NCBI GenBank assembly: GCA_033762195.1
Contig: JANRLV010000058.1
Coordinates: 12,341 to 76,340, forward strand
Direction of reading: 5' to 3'
DNA: 64,000 nucleotides
Origin: SpSt-398 sp033762195
Lineage (GTDB): Bacteria; Bacteroidota; Bacteroidia; Chitinophagales; Chitinophagaceae
Of this stretch, positions 42,436 through 51,697 are shown in pieces. The notes beneath the pieces were generated by a model. It was not told where the DNA came from, made no database searches, and saw only the letters and a program-made list of their open reading frames with translations. The position numbers were made by a program, and so were the translations under genes. Position 1 is the first letter of the stretch; each line of letters begins with the position of its first letter.

Positions 42436-44769
42436 TCAGAATTCAATTTTATAGTTAAGGATCGGGATCATACCGGTTTGGTACAGGTTCTTGATCTGAT
42501 TTTCTTCCTTATCAAAATACTGGCTGAACAGGTTCAGGCGATTCGTGATATTCTGTATATCCAGCGATAAGGTACTGGTATGTTTTCTCCGGTTCCACTT
42601 TATACTGATCCGCAGGTCGGTACGGAAATAAGCCGGGTTTTGCTGGCTGTAGGCTTGTTTTTCTTTGTACACCGTATAGCCTGCCTGTTGGGAAGCAGCC
42701 AGATCAATGGGCGTGGTGCGTAATCCACCCGCTACAATGGTTTTCAGGTTTATTCCCAATGTCTTTTGCTTTCGCTCATTGTAAAAATCCTTACCGGTGA
42801 TCAGGGTGGTGATGTAGTTGCCGTTGAACCGGGTATTTCGTTCTACGCCATCCAATGCCGTGTATTTGGATTGGTACAATGAATTACTCAGCGTGAGGTA
42901 AAAATTATTATGGAGATACCGTTCAATCGAGATCTCAATCCCATAGTTCCGCCCTTTGCCCTGGTTCACCATCGGGTCTGTCACATATTCATATTCAACA
43001 TTGAGCGAGGAAAGGGTACTGCTATCATGCGCGGCCACGGGTACATCGAATAACTGTTGATAGTACAATTCTGTTTTTATTTGGAGTTTGGCCGCCGGAC
43101 GAAAACCATAGGATAACACATAGTGATGGGCTTTGGTGAAACCTAAGTTTTTATTTGGCATGTCAACCCCTCCTGTACCTAATGTACGCTCAGCGAAATA
43201 CACATTTAGTGTTTGTATCTGGCTGTGTAAACCATAGGCCAGTGCCAGGCTGTTTTTATTATTGATATTCCATTTGGCGGAGAGCCTGGGTTCTAAGGCC
43301 TCACTTCCGTTGTGTGCCAGATGGAGGTAATGCAATCCGGCCTGCAAACTCAGGTCGTTTGACCATTTGTATTGCCATTGAAAAAAGGCTTGTTGGGTGG
43401 AGGTTTGCCCCTTGCTGTTGAGTACAACTTCCAGCGGCTCATCATCATGTGCCGATGATAAACGGTAGAATTGATAGTTAATCTGTTTATTGATAAACCC
43501 TGCCCGCAAAAGTAACCTGTTGCTGAATTTATAGTCCAGTTTAGTATTAAACAGGATATTTTTCGTGGTCATTTTTTCAAAGTAGGTCTTACGCAATGAC
43601 AGATCATCTTCCGTAAAATCTTCATCATAGCTGATGCGGGTTCCGGAAACACCAAAGGCTGAGTTGATCTTTACCTTTTTCCCAACCAGTAAGGAGTGAG
43701 TGACACCAGCCATACCGGTATTGGAGACAAAGTCGGCCAGGTAGCGGTCACGACGCGTTTCCCATTTGGAAGAATCCTTTCCGGGATCATAGTACTGATC
43801 ACTCAACCCGCCAAAACCAAAGACGCTAAAGTTTCCGGCTTTTTTGGTGGGGAGATAGATATTAAAAGACAGGTCCTGGAAGTTCGTCACATTATCATTG
43901 GGTAGTACACCTACTTTATTCAGCAGGGTCAGTGTTGAATACCGGTAGTTGATGAGATAGGAACCTTTGTATTTTTTGGAGAAAGGTCCTTCCATCGCTG
44001 CATTCAATCCCAGCACTCCAGCCTGTAAGGAGTATTCCCTTTTCTCATCATTTCCTTTGCGCAGTTTGATATCAAATACGCCGCTCAGTGCATTTCCATA
44101 TTCAGCGGCAAAGGCACCGGTGATGAAGTCGGAATTGGACAGGAGTTGCGAACTCAGAATGGAGATACCACCCCCGCTTAACCCGGGCTGGCTAAAATGG
44201 TTGGGGGATGGAATGTCCATGCCTTCCATTCTCCACAAGAGGCCTGTAGGTGAATTACCCCGGATGATGATATTGTTATTGCCGTCGTCATTCGCCATTA
44301 CACCAGGAAAGGCGGTTGCCATACGCAAAGGATCATTTACTGCGGCGGCATATCGTTGTGTTTCTTCCACCGTAAAGGCCCGGGCACTCACCACACTCAT
44401 ATCATTCAGGGGCCGGTTCTTTTTGCCATTGGCTTTTACAATCACCTCCTCCATGCTCTTGACCTCGGCTTCCAGCGAAATGGTCAGAATGGTTTCTTTT
44501 CCCGAGTTGACAGTGATATTGTCCAATACGATTTCTTTAAAACCAGCATAGGTAATCCGAAGGGTGTAATTTCCCGGGGCCAGGTCCTTGAAACGGAAAT
44601 TTCCCGCTGCATCACTGGTGGTGTTTTGTTTTTCATTCAGGGAAATGGTGGCACCGGAGAGCGGCTCTTTCAGGGCCTGATCGGTTACGGTGCCTCTAAG
44701 TTGCTGAAGCTGTTGTGCCTGTACAGAAATGCCGAGGGCCAGGATAAGGGGCAAAATCAAAAATTTCAT
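42436..44769 (-). CDS. TonB-dependent receptor with carboxypeptidase-like N-domain
   Basis: 777 residues. Signal peptide (about 1-18), CarboxypepD_reg-like domain (LRGTVTDQALKEPLSGATISL), plug (NPLRMATAFPGVMANDDGNNNIIIRG, LLWRMEGMDIPSPNHFS) and an outer-membrane beta-barrel to the C-terminal Phe. There is no SusD partner, so it is not a SusCD glycan system; the substrate is unknown. It is short for the class. Downstream of the sigma, FecR and STN genes, with a 102-bp gap holding a heptad repeat. Confidence 0.92.
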   Translation of the reverse strand: MKFLILPLILALGISVQAQQLQQLRGTVTDQALKEPLSGATISLNEKQNTTSDAAGNFRFKDLAPGNYTLRITYAGFKEIVLDNITVNSGKETILTISLEAEVKSMEEVIVKANGKKNRPLNDMSVVSARAFTVEETQRYAAAVNDPLRMATAFPGVMANDDGNNNIIIRGNSPTGLLWRMEGMDIPSPNHFSQPGLSGGGISILSSQLLSNSDFITGAFAAEYGNALSGVFDIKLRKGNDEKREYSLQAGVLGLNAAMEGPFSKKYKGSYLINYRYSTLTLLNKVGVLPNDNVTNFQDLSFNIYLPTKKAGNFSVFGFGGLSDQYYDPGKDSSKWETRRDRYLADFVSNTGMAGVTHSLLVGKKVKINSAFGVSGTRISYDEDFTEDDLSLRKTYFEKMTTKNILFNTKLDYKFSNRLLLRAGFINKQINYQFYRLSSAHDDEPLEVVLNSKGQTSTQQAFFQWQYKWSNDLSLQAGLHYLHLAHNGSEALEPRLSAKWNINNKNSLALAYGLHSQIQTLNVYFAERTLGTGGVDMPNKNLGFTKAHHYVLSYGFRPAAKLQIKTELYYQQLFDVPVAAHDSSTLSSLNVEYEYVTDPMVNQGKGRNYGIEISIERYLHNNFYLTLSNSLYQSKYTALDGVERNTRFNGNYITTLITGKDFYNERKQKTLGINLKTIVAGGLRTTPIDLAASQQAGYTVYKEKQAYSQQNPAYFRTDLRISIKWNRRKHTSTLSLDIQNITNRLNLFSQYFDKEENQIKNLYQTGMIPILNYKIEF

Positions 44770-44846
44770 GTCGTTTGCAATTGGTTATTTGCGGGTATAA
44801 CAACCAGGTGGGGGTAGACCCCTATGCGTTAACAAGAAATTAAGAA

Positions 44847-44867
44847 ACGTCTCACGTCTCACCTCTC
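44847..44867. repeat. Short heptad repeat after a stop codon
   Basis: On the minus strand the stop TGATCGA is followed in register by GAGAGGT, GAGACGT, GAGACGT. No matching second arm is seen. It is another 7-bp series touching a stop codon. Confidence 0.5.
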
Positions 44868-44871
44868 TCGA

Positions 44872-46722
44872 TCAGAAGAAGTTAACTCCCACATTCCACC
44901 CCAACCAGCCATTCACAAAGGGCCCAAAGTCGTAGGTCCTGGCATAGGTGGGAATTATGGGATACTTGTATCCGGCGACTCCGGTGGTTTGTTTGGAGAA
45001 AAGAACATTCAGTGCGGGGCCTCCATAGATGGAGATGAATTTATTGATCTTGATATTGAGGTTGAGTTGAGCGCGGTTTAGCAAATTGATATTATCCCAG
45101 CTACCGGCATAGAGGTATTGGGAGATAACTTCGGGATTGAAGAACAATGTATTCTTTTTATTAAAGGGTATCTCACTTCCCAAACCATATCCAAAGGCAA
45201 AGAGTTTATTCTTGTCATCTGATCGCATACCCGCCTGGAGAATGCTGTAAAATTTTGAATTCCCGGTTTTAAAGGCGGCGTTTACATCCGTCATATCATT
45301 GGCGGTGATGCTGAGTTTGTGGTAACCTTTGAGTACAATATTGATCAATCCGATGCTATAGCCATCTGAGGAATCGACAATATTGATGAGGCCAAACTGT
45401 ACCCCTTTTAATCTTTTGGCATAGTTGATCACCCCGGCGATCTGCACTCCGTTCATACTCCGGTTGCTGAAATTGAATACGCCACCAAGTTGTACACCCT
45501 TTACAGTATTGCGGGCATAATTGCCTACACCTGCGGCCTGCCAGCCACGAACACTATCATTGACATGGTTGTACACGCCACCCACCTGAAATCCTTTGAA
45601 AGCGCCTCTGACATAGTTACTCACTCCGGCAGACTGAAAGCCAAAGGTGGAACCGAGGTTGGCATTGTGCACCCCGGCAAGCTGCATTCCCCTGACCTCG
45701 CCACCCACGATATTGAATACACCGGCGCCCTGGAAGAAATAAACGTCTTTTTTATCAATATTAAATATCCCACCGATCTCGATACCCTGTGTACCCGCCG
45801 TATAACCACCCAGCACATTCAGCGAGAATTTATTGATGACCTGTGAACTTAGTTTGCCGTGTGAACTTAACCCGGGTATCAGGGAAACCTGGAAGGGTCT
45901 TTCCGTAAAAAATTTCTTCAGGTTGAGACTTTGGATCTTTTGACCGGAGGTAAGCAGGAATTTCCCCATACCCGTGCGCTCCACTTTTCCCAGGTCGGCA
46001 TAAGAGAGCGAATCAGTGGGAATGATCTTAGTGGCCTGCAGCGAATCAGGTATCAGATAATCCAGTGGGGTAACGGTCGTATTTTCCTCGGCATCTGTGG
46101 CGGGAACCATGGTGATGGTTACTTCCTGGGTATGCCGGGGCGAAAGTTTGATCATGGTATCGGCATAGAATTCTTTGCTCACATTTAACTCGATCGCTGA
46201 GGCCTTGCTGCTTTTAAATCGTATTTTAAAATAACCTTCGTGATTGGTCAAAGCGGCCACCAGAAGTTTTTTCTCATAAACACTCGCATCACGTATGGCA
46301 AGACCGTTGTTTTCGTTGTACACAAAACCGGATATGGTAAATATCCGGTCTTCTTTTTCTTCCACCTTTGTCACCATCGTCATCCGGATCGGGGCCTTTT
46401 TGATGATGATAAAATTGCCGCTTTCTTTAAACTCATAGGTGTCATTGAATAAAAGCGAGAGGACCTCTTTCACCGATCTATTGGTTATGGATAAATTAAC
46501 CAGACTGTCTTTATTGATGATGCTGGAATTATAGGAGAAGTAGAAATCGCCTTTATTGCTGATGATCTCGAGGACATTGTCTAACCGCTGGTTTTTAATA
46601 TTCAGCGATATAGGTTTTGACAGCAACTGGGCCGTACTTACGGTAGCGCTAAAGGCGATAGCCAGGATGATCAAAATAGCTTTGATGGGCTTGTTTGGCC
46701 GGTTATGGAGATGGCATTCCAT
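44872..46722 (-). CDS. STN-domain surface protein with LA_2272-type repeats
   Basis: 616 residues. Signal region (about 12-35), STN domain (ISLNIKNQRLDNVLEIISNKGDF, about 36-110), carboxypeptidase-like domain (about 128-210), linker, then many ~21-residue repeats (about 345-470) of the form GVQ.AGV.N......KG.Q.GGV.N, as in LA_2272 surface repeat proteins. The C-terminal ~100 residues look like beta-strands of an outer-membrane barrel. It sits where FecR systems usually have a TonB-dependent receptor, yet shows no plug domain. Confidence 0.8.
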   Translation of the reverse strand: MECHLHNRPNKPIKAILIILAIAFSATVSTAQLLSKPISLNIKNQRLDNVLEIISNKGDFYFSYNSSIINKDSLVNLSITNRSVKEVLSLLFNDTYEFKESGNFIIIKKAPIRMTMVTKVEEKEDRIFTISGFVYNENNGLAIRDASVYEKKLLVAALTNHEGYFKIRFKSSKASAIELNVSKEFYADTMIKLSPRHTQEVTITMVPATDAEENTTVTPLDYLIPDSLQATKIIPTDSLSYADLGKVERTGMGKFLLTSGQKIQSLNLKKFFTERPFQVSLIPGLSSHGKLSSQVINKFSLNVLGGYTAGTQGIEIGGIFNIDKKDVYFFQGAGVFNIVGGEVRGMQLAGVHNANLGSTFGFQSAGVSNYVRGAFKGFQVGGVYNHVNDSVRGWQAAGVGNYARNTVKGVQLGGVFNFSNRSMNGVQIAGVINYAKRLKGVQFGLINIVDSSDGYSIGLINIVLKGYHKLSITANDMTDVNAAFKTGNSKFYSILQAGMRSDDKNKLFAFGYGLGSEIPFNKKNTLFFNPEVISQYLYAGSWDNINLLNRAQLNLNIKINKFISIYGGPALNVLFSKQTTGVAGYKYPIIPTYARTYDFGPFVNGWLGWNVGVNFF

Positions 46723-46730
46723 GAAAAATA

Positions 46731-47762
46731 TTATTCGAGGATGATCCTGTTTTCTTCCTTGGTGACCTTGATATCAAAGGTCAGGCTGATAACTTTGAGT
46801 ACCTGTTCCAGGGATTCATTATTGAATGTAGCGTTCATGGGGAGGTTGCGCAATTCCTCACGTTCGATCACGATATCTGTCTGATAGGCTTGCTTGATCA
46901 CTTCTACCAGTTTCCAGAGCGGGGTATTGTCACACACAAATTCCTTGCTACGGTAATAATTATAGAGTTTGTCTGAAATTTTTTCTTTTGCAATGGTCCC
47001 CCCTGCATTGAAAACGATCTTTTCGCCCGCCCTCAGTTCCACCGACTGGCCCGATGTAGCTACACGTACAATGCCTGTTTCAACTATGATCTCGGTACTT
47101 TCTTTTTCTGCTTTGATATTAAAAGAGGTACCTACTACGGTCACCTCAATGCTGTCAACGGAAATGATAAAGGGTTTTTTCTTATCGGGTGTGATATTGA
47201 AAAAGGCTTCACCTTTCAGCGCCACTGCTCTTTTATCTCCCTTGAATTTGGAGGGATAGGAGAGTGAAGAGGCTTTGTTCAGGGTGATGATAGAACCGTC
47301 AGAGAGGGTATCAATCTTAACTTCATTGCCTGAGTTGAGGGCCAGTTGTTGAACCTGATTTTTATTGACCAGCAAATATCCAATTAACCCGATGCCGGCT
47401 ATGAGAATTATGGATGCTGCTACCCTGGAGAATACGGATTTCATGGAGAAAACGGATTTCACGGATGGAGATGAAGCTGCCTCATTCGTCTCATTTCTGT
47501 AATTCGTGTTCTTCGCGTAATAATTCTCTTTAATCCGATGTTGAAATTTTTGCCATGCTTTATCCTCATCCACTTCGGTTGTAGCGGCCAATGTTTGGGC
47601 GGCATCCCAAATGGTTTTGAACTGGTCAAAGTATTGCTGGTTTTCCTTTTTGTCGGATATCCAGGTGGATACTTGCTGGCGTTCTTCGGGTGATGCCTCC
47701 TCCAGCAGGTATTTTACCAGCAGTTCATCGGTGATATGGTTGAAATTTGTCTCCAGGATCAT
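46731..47762 (-). CDS. FecR-family anti-sigma/signal transducer
   Basis: 343 residues. N-terminal sigma-binding helices (LLVKYLLEEASPEERQQVSTWI), membrane segment at about 115-132, FecR domain (VALKGEAFFNITPDKKKPFIIS, VVGTSFNIKAE) and a DUF4974-type C-terminal domain (LEQVLKVISLTFDIKVT). Starts 6 bp after the sigma gene. The juxtamembrane linker contains SVKSVFSMKSVFS, encoded by a tandem DNA repeat. It should relay an envelope signal to the sigma factor. Confidence 0.93.
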   Translation of the reverse strand: MILETNFNHITDELLVKYLLEEASPEERQQVSTWISDKKENQQYFDQFKTIWDAAQTLAATTEVDEDKAWQKFQHRIKENYYAKNTNYRNETNEAASSPSVKSVFSMKSVFSRVAASIILIAGIGLIGYLLVNKNQVQQLALNSGNEVKIDTLSDGSIITLNKASSLSYPSKFKGDKRAVALKGEAFFNITPDKKKPFIISVDSIEVTVVGTSFNIKAEKESTEIIVETGIVRVATSGQSVELRAGEKIVFNAGGTIAKEKISDKLYNYYRSKEFVCDNTPLWKLVEVIKQAYQTDIVIEREELRNLPMNATFNNESLEQVLKVISLTFDIKVTKEENRIILE

Positions 47763-47768
47763 TGATTT

Positions 47769-48341
47769 TTAAGATGGCAAGATCAGGATTAGTAAAATGG
47801 TCAGGCAATCGGCCAGATTGGTTCTTAGTATTTTCAGGGCTTTGCCCATTTGGTTTTCTACGGTTTTGATAGAAATATTCAACCGGTCGGCGATCTCTTT
47901 ATACTTCAGTTCTTCAAAGCGGCTCATTTGAAAAATGGTCCGGCATTGTTCCGGCAGTTCATTCAGGGCGCTGCGCAGGCGGCCTTCCAATTCTTTGGCT
48001 ATGACCTTTTTAGCTGCGTTATCGCTTTGATTTTTCAGGCTGTAGGCGACTCGGAGTTGATGATCGGACCGCACTTTTTGATGTTTGATATAGTTCAGGC
48101 ACTCGTGGTAGACAGCTTTGTAGAGGTAGGCTTGAACGCTGCCGGTGAGGTTCAGGTTTTCGGACCGGTCCCAGAGTTTGAAGTAAACCTGTTGTACCAT
48201 TTCCTCGGACTGGTCATTGTCCTTCAGCATAGTGAAAGCATAGGCATGCAGGTTTTTATAGTATTGTTTAAAAACCTGTTCAAAGGCAGCCGGGTCCTTC
48301 CTCATGAGTAGGGAGGCGGTGGTATCCTTTTCCAATTCCAT
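47769..48341 (-). CDS. ECF sigma factor (FecI type)
   Basis: 190 residues from ATG 48341 (MELEKDTTASLLMRKDPAAF). The frame is open further upstream, but that would run through the promoter. Region 2 (SEEMVQQVYFKLWDRSENLNL) and region 4 (FQMSRFEELKYKEIADRLNISIKTVENQMGKALKIL) are clear. First gene of the five-gene block, with a good promoter upstream. Confidence 0.93.
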   Translation of the reverse strand: MELEKDTTASLLMRKDPAAFEQVFKQYYKNLHAYAFTMLKDNDQSEEMVQQVYFKLWDRSENLNLTGSVQAYLYKAVYHECLNYIKHQKVRSDHQLRVAYSLKNQSDNAAKKVIAKELEGRLRSALNELPEQCRTIFQMSRFEELKYKEIADRLNISIKTVENQMGKALKILRTNLADCLTILLILILPS

Positions 48342-48383
48342 GCTTGCTTGTCTGTAGCCCGTTTCTATTTGTAAAGCGGCCTC

Positions 48384-48412
48384 CAAAAGTATATTTAATG
48401 TATAACAAGCAA
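48384..48412 (-). promoter_or_regulatory. Promoter of the ECF sigma operon
   Basis: On the minus strand TTG, an 18-base spacer and TACTTTTG, matching both Bacteroidota promoter elements. Transcript start expected near 48378, giving a leader of about 37 bases. Confidence 0.65.
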
Positions 48413-48497
48413 GTAACCGTTTACCCCTATTTGGCGGCAAAGATTATTTAGGAATTGATAGTCAGTGATTTCGCAGGGAGAAAATGCGGAGGGAGGG

Positions 48498-48752
48498 TTA
48501 TGAGGCCTCGGTCAGCCGGGTAAATTCCGTGCCGCTGAAGAGGCGGCTGCAGGCGAGCTTTTTGGTGCTTTGCCATTCGTCTTTGCGGCCTTCGGCCACA
48601 ATACGCCAAAAGTTCTTCTTTTTGAGTTCTTCGTAATCGTTAGTGAAGATGAAGACTCCGTTGATCGATTCCCGGTTCTTAAAATGAATGCACAACATTT
48701 TATTCTTCCGGTTATTGGCGAGAATGAATTGTTCGATAAGTTCGTTCGTCAT
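48498..48752 (-). CDS. Small hypothetical protein
   Basis: 84 residues, no signal or membrane segment. MTNELIEQFILANNRKNKMLCIHFKNRESINGVFIF is followed by an Sm-like strand pattern (LKKKNFWRIVAEGRKDEWQ). A small beta-barrel or nucleic-acid-binding fold is conceivable; I have no firm family. Divergent from the FabH-like gene. Confidence 0.7.
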   Translation of the reverse strand: MTNELIEQFILANNRKNKMLCIHFKNRESINGVFIFTNDYEELKKKNFWRIVAEGRKDEWQSTKKLACSRLFSGTEFTRLTEAS

Positions 48753-48952
48753 ATTTTGATTTTAAAGAGCAAGCCTTTTGGAGGCGCTGTGCCGGTAAAG
48801 GTAATCAATTCCCCCCGCCTTGAATTGATTATTTATTCGGCCCAATCAGCAGAAAGTTTCTTACCTTTCAATCCACTGCTCTTGAGACGATTACCAACGT
48901 TAGCTTTTGCTCCGGCATCAGCCACTTTATCAATCAATAATAATTTAGCACA

Positions 48953-50020
48953 ATGCCTCGCTCTGTGATAACCGGCTCAGGATGCTATATTCCAACACTG
49001 ACCAGGACCAATCAGGATTTCTCCCAACAACCATTTTATGCCGAAGGGCAGGTTTTGCCCATTCCCTCTGCTGATATCGTCCGGAAATTCCGGATGATCA
49101 CGGGTATTGAGGAAAGAAGATATGTTACACCAGAACAAATGGCCTCAGGTATTGGGTCACTGGCCGCCAGGAATGCCCTGACGGATAGTGGTGTTGATCC
49201 GGAATCCATCGACCAGTTGATCGTGGCGCATAATTTTGGAAATGTCCTTCCCGATACGATTCAGTCTGTGGCGGTGCCGTCACTGGCTTGTATCATCAAA
49301 CATGAACTGGGAATCCATAATCCCGGGTGTATTGCCTATGATGTGTTGTTTGGATGTCCGGGCTGGCTGCAGGGTGTAATCCAGGCCGATGCATTTTTTA
49401 AGGCCGGGATCGCCAAAAAAGCCCTGATCATTGGTACCGAAACGCTTTCGCGGGTGATCGATCCTTTTGACCGGGACAGCATGATCTTTAGTGATGGCGC
49501 CGGTGCGGTGGTGCTGGAATATAAGGAGGATAGCCCTTCGCAACAAGGAATTTTATCTGCCAGTGTACAAACCCATTCGCTGGGTGAGGTGGAGTATATC
49601 AATATGGGAAGTTCGGCCCAACCCGGAAGTGACCCTCATGTGCGGTATATTAAAATGAAAGGGCGAAAAGTGTATGAGTATGCCCTTTTGCATGTACCGG
49701 CGGCGATGAAGGATTGCATTGATAAAAGTGGCGTGGATATCCGCGATATAAAAAAGATATTTATCCATCAGGCCAATGAAAAAATGGATGAGGCCATCAT
49801 TCAGCGGCTCTATCAATTATACGATATTCCGGTACCGGCCGATGTGATGCCAATGAGTATTAAATGGCTTGGTAACAGTTCGGTGGCAACGATACCCACT
49901 TTGTATGACCTGGTACGCAAGGACCAATTAGCCCCTCATTCACTAACGCCAGGCGATGTGATATTATTTGCTTCGGTAGGGGCCGGGATGAATATCAATG
50001 CGGTTTGTTACCGGTATTGA
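48953..50020 (+). CDS. 3-oxoacyl-ACP synthase III-like (FabH family) enzyme
   Basis: 355 residues. Thiolase fold with the catalytic triad in place: Cys135 (FGCPGW), His272 (FIHQANEKMD) and Asn308 (KWLGNSSVATIP). It is longer than housekeeping FabH (about 317-330), and Cys is followed by PGW rather than the usual SGF, so it may be a specialised condensing enzyme. No fatty-acid or secondary-metabolite genes are next to it. Ends 6 bp before the convergent cold-shock gene. Confidence 0.87.
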   Translation: MPRSVITGSGCYIPTLTRTNQDFSQQPFYAEGQVLPIPSADIVRKFRMITGIEERRYVTPEQMASGIGSLAARNALTDSGVDPESIDQLIVAHNFGNVLPDTIQSVAVPSLACIIKHELGIHNPGCIAYDVLFGCPGWLQGVIQADAFFKAGIAKKALIIGTETLSRVIDPFDRDSMIFSDGAGAVVLEYKEDSPSQQGILSASVQTHSLGEVEYINMGSSAQPGSDPHVRYIKMKGRKVYEYALLHVPAAMKDCIDKSGVDIRDIKKIFIHQANEKMDEAIIQRLYQLYDIPVPADVMPMSIKWLGNSSVATIPTLYDLVRKDQLAPHSLTPGDVILFASVGAGMNINAVCYRY

Positions 50021-50026
50021 GGAGTA

Positions 50027-50476
50027 TTATTTGGCCAACTTCTTTACGTCAACTGCTACCCAGCCACGTTCACCAGCCTGTAATTCATATTGTACTTTGT
50101 CATTGGCTTGAACGGCTTCCAGCAGTCCGCTGTTGTGGAAGAAGATCCTTTCTTTGTTTAGGCCATCCAAAATAAACCCAAATCCTTTTTCATCATTGAA
50201 GAATTGTACGACACCTGAGCGTGAGTCATCTCTTTCGTTACCGGCGGGGATACCGATCTGGATATCTTCTACATTGATGACCTTTCGGCTTCTGGGATCG
50301 GGAGGGGAGTCGGTGATATTGCCATTTTCGTCAACATAGGCCATCATATCTTCCAGGCTTTTGCCTTTTTTCGCATTCAGCTTACGCTCTTCCATCTTAT
50401 CCTGCTTGTCTTTGCGTTGCTTTTGCTTTTTCTGTTCTTTGTTCTTTTTGTTGAATGTTTCCCTTGATTTTGCCAT
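50027..50476 (-). CDS. Cold-shock-domain protein with a basic N-terminal extension
   Basis: 149 residues. The first ~45 are very rich in Lys, Gln and Glu (helical, basic), then a variable linker and a cold-shock domain at about 85-149, with RNP1-like KGFGFI and RNP2-like IFFHNS. Binds single-stranded RNA or DNA. The extended form differs from classic 70-residue CspA. Near two other small minus-strand genes, one an RRM protein. Confidence 0.93.
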   Translation of the reverse strand: MAKSRETFNKKNKEQKKQKQRKDKQDKMEERKLNAKKGKSLEDMMAYVDENGNITDSPPDPRSRKVINVEDIQIGIPAGNERDDSRSGVVQFFNDEKGFGFILDGLNKERIFFHNSGLLEAVQANDKVQYELQAGERGWVAVDVKKLAK

Positions 50477-50517
50477 AGTTCAATTACCGGGTGTTTTTTT
50501 AATTAAATATAATTGGA

Positions 50518-50817
50518 TCAACTTGTGGTTTCGATCCAGTTTTTTTTGTTTTGTTTTATCCAGTTGAATACCGAGCGTTCGCTTTTGATATCGGCTGGTA
50601 GCTGATGCGCGATCTTGCTTTCCAATTGCCTTACTTCTTTCAGGCTCAGTGCGCCCAATGCCGAATCACAGGCATTGATCAGAAACAGGACCTGGTTACC
50701 ATTGAAGGGATCGAATACCCTGCGGGAGGGTTCGCCCTGGTACAGGATGCTTGCTGGCTCATCTTCGAGAGCCCACCGATAATGAATGAAGTTCAGATCT
50801 TGTTTTGCAAAAGGCAT
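50518..50817 (-). CDS. Conserved-looking hypothetical protein
   Basis: 99 residues, cytoplasmic. MPFAKQDLNFIHYRWALEDEP, FDPFNGNQVLFLINACDSALG, ALSLKEVRQLESKIAHQLP and a Trp-containing C-terminal helix. No known function to me. Sits between the cold-shock and RRM genes on the same strand. Confidence 0.75.
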   Translation of the reverse strand: MPFAKQDLNFIHYRWALEDEPASILYQGEPSRRVFDPFNGNQVLFLINACDSALGALSLKEVRQLESKIAHQLPADIKSERSVFNWIKQNKKNWIETTS

Positions 50818-50927
50818 TCTGTGGATTTAGGGATAAAGCCAAAAGCATGGCAGGGAAGTTTATCTCTGCTCATGCCTCGGTTTTCAGGGTACGGATTGTA
50901 TATCAGGGATGATTGATCAGTTGCTGA

Positions 50928-51212
50928 TTACCAACGACCACCGCCACTACCACCGCGTTGTGTACGGTTTTCTCTTTCACGGGCCACGCTGATAGAGATC
51001 GCGCGTCCTTCCAGTTCCTTATTGTTCAGGGCAGCCATTGCCTTGTTGGCGTCGTCATCGGAGGTCATTTCCACAAAACCAAATCCACGGCTCTGACCGG
51101 TATCCCGATTGGTGATGATCTTGGCAGAAGTTACTTCGCCAAAAGCGCTGAATAATTTTTTTAGGTCCTCTTCCTGCACATGAAAGCCCAGGTTAGATAC
51201 ATACATGTTCAT
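50928..51212 (-). CDS. RRM-type RNA-binding protein
   Basis: 94 residues: one RNA-recognition motif (residues 1-80) with RNP2 MYVSNL and RNP1 RGFGFVEM, then a Gly/Arg-rich tail ending SGGGRW. Single-RRM proteins of this kind are common in Bacteroidota and cyanobacteria and are thought to act as RNA chaperones. The upstream region may give a leader of about 100 bases. Confidence 0.95.
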   Translation of the reverse strand: MNMYVSNLGFHVQEEDLKKLFSAFGEVTSAKIITNRDTGQSRGFGFVEMTSDDDANKAMAALNNKELEGRAISISVARERENRTQRGGSGGGRW

Positions 51213-51691
51213 AAATAAAAATTGATTGATTTAATAAATGTGACAGAAGGACTACAGCAGGAGTAAAGAGGAGGAGAAATTGTTACAGAAACGAAGTGTA
51301 AGAATTAAAACTGATCCTGACTAAATGATGGAGAACTTGTGTTCACATATTGAAGGTAGGTCTTTATTTCCAGCTTTTGGACATTGGGGAGGAATTAATT
51401 ATTACTATTTATTGATTATTAACGTTTTAGTTGGACGTTTGTTGGCTTTTCGTTTGAAATCGCTGATCCATTGTCAAATACTTGTATATAACCAGGAGGT
51501 TTTGTTTGACGCGGCGGACATAAAGAAATGGGCGGTGCAGCGGGTTGTGGTATGGGGTAGACTCACGGTCATATATGACCTAAACTTACTCTTCAGGCCT
51601 GGAGAAATTGGGTGATTTCACGGTTTTTTGTACTTTCCTTTTCAGCTAATCTTGCTATTATTCGCAAATTAGAGAACACTAAACCAAAGCT
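51213..51691. other. Intergenic stretch without a convincing gene
   Basis: 478 bases between the RRM gene and the 836-residue protein gene. An open frame at 51325-51615 (96 codons) has no signal, no recognisable family and unusual composition, so I do not call it. The left part probably holds the RRM leader and promoter; the right part holds the promoter of the 51698 gene. Confidence 0.5.
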
Positions 51692-51697
51692 TTGGCT

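Noticed and set aside
51325..51615. 96-codon open frame between the RRM gene and the 51698 gene
   Set aside because: No signal, no familiar motif, odd composition, and it lies where promoters of both neighbours are expected.
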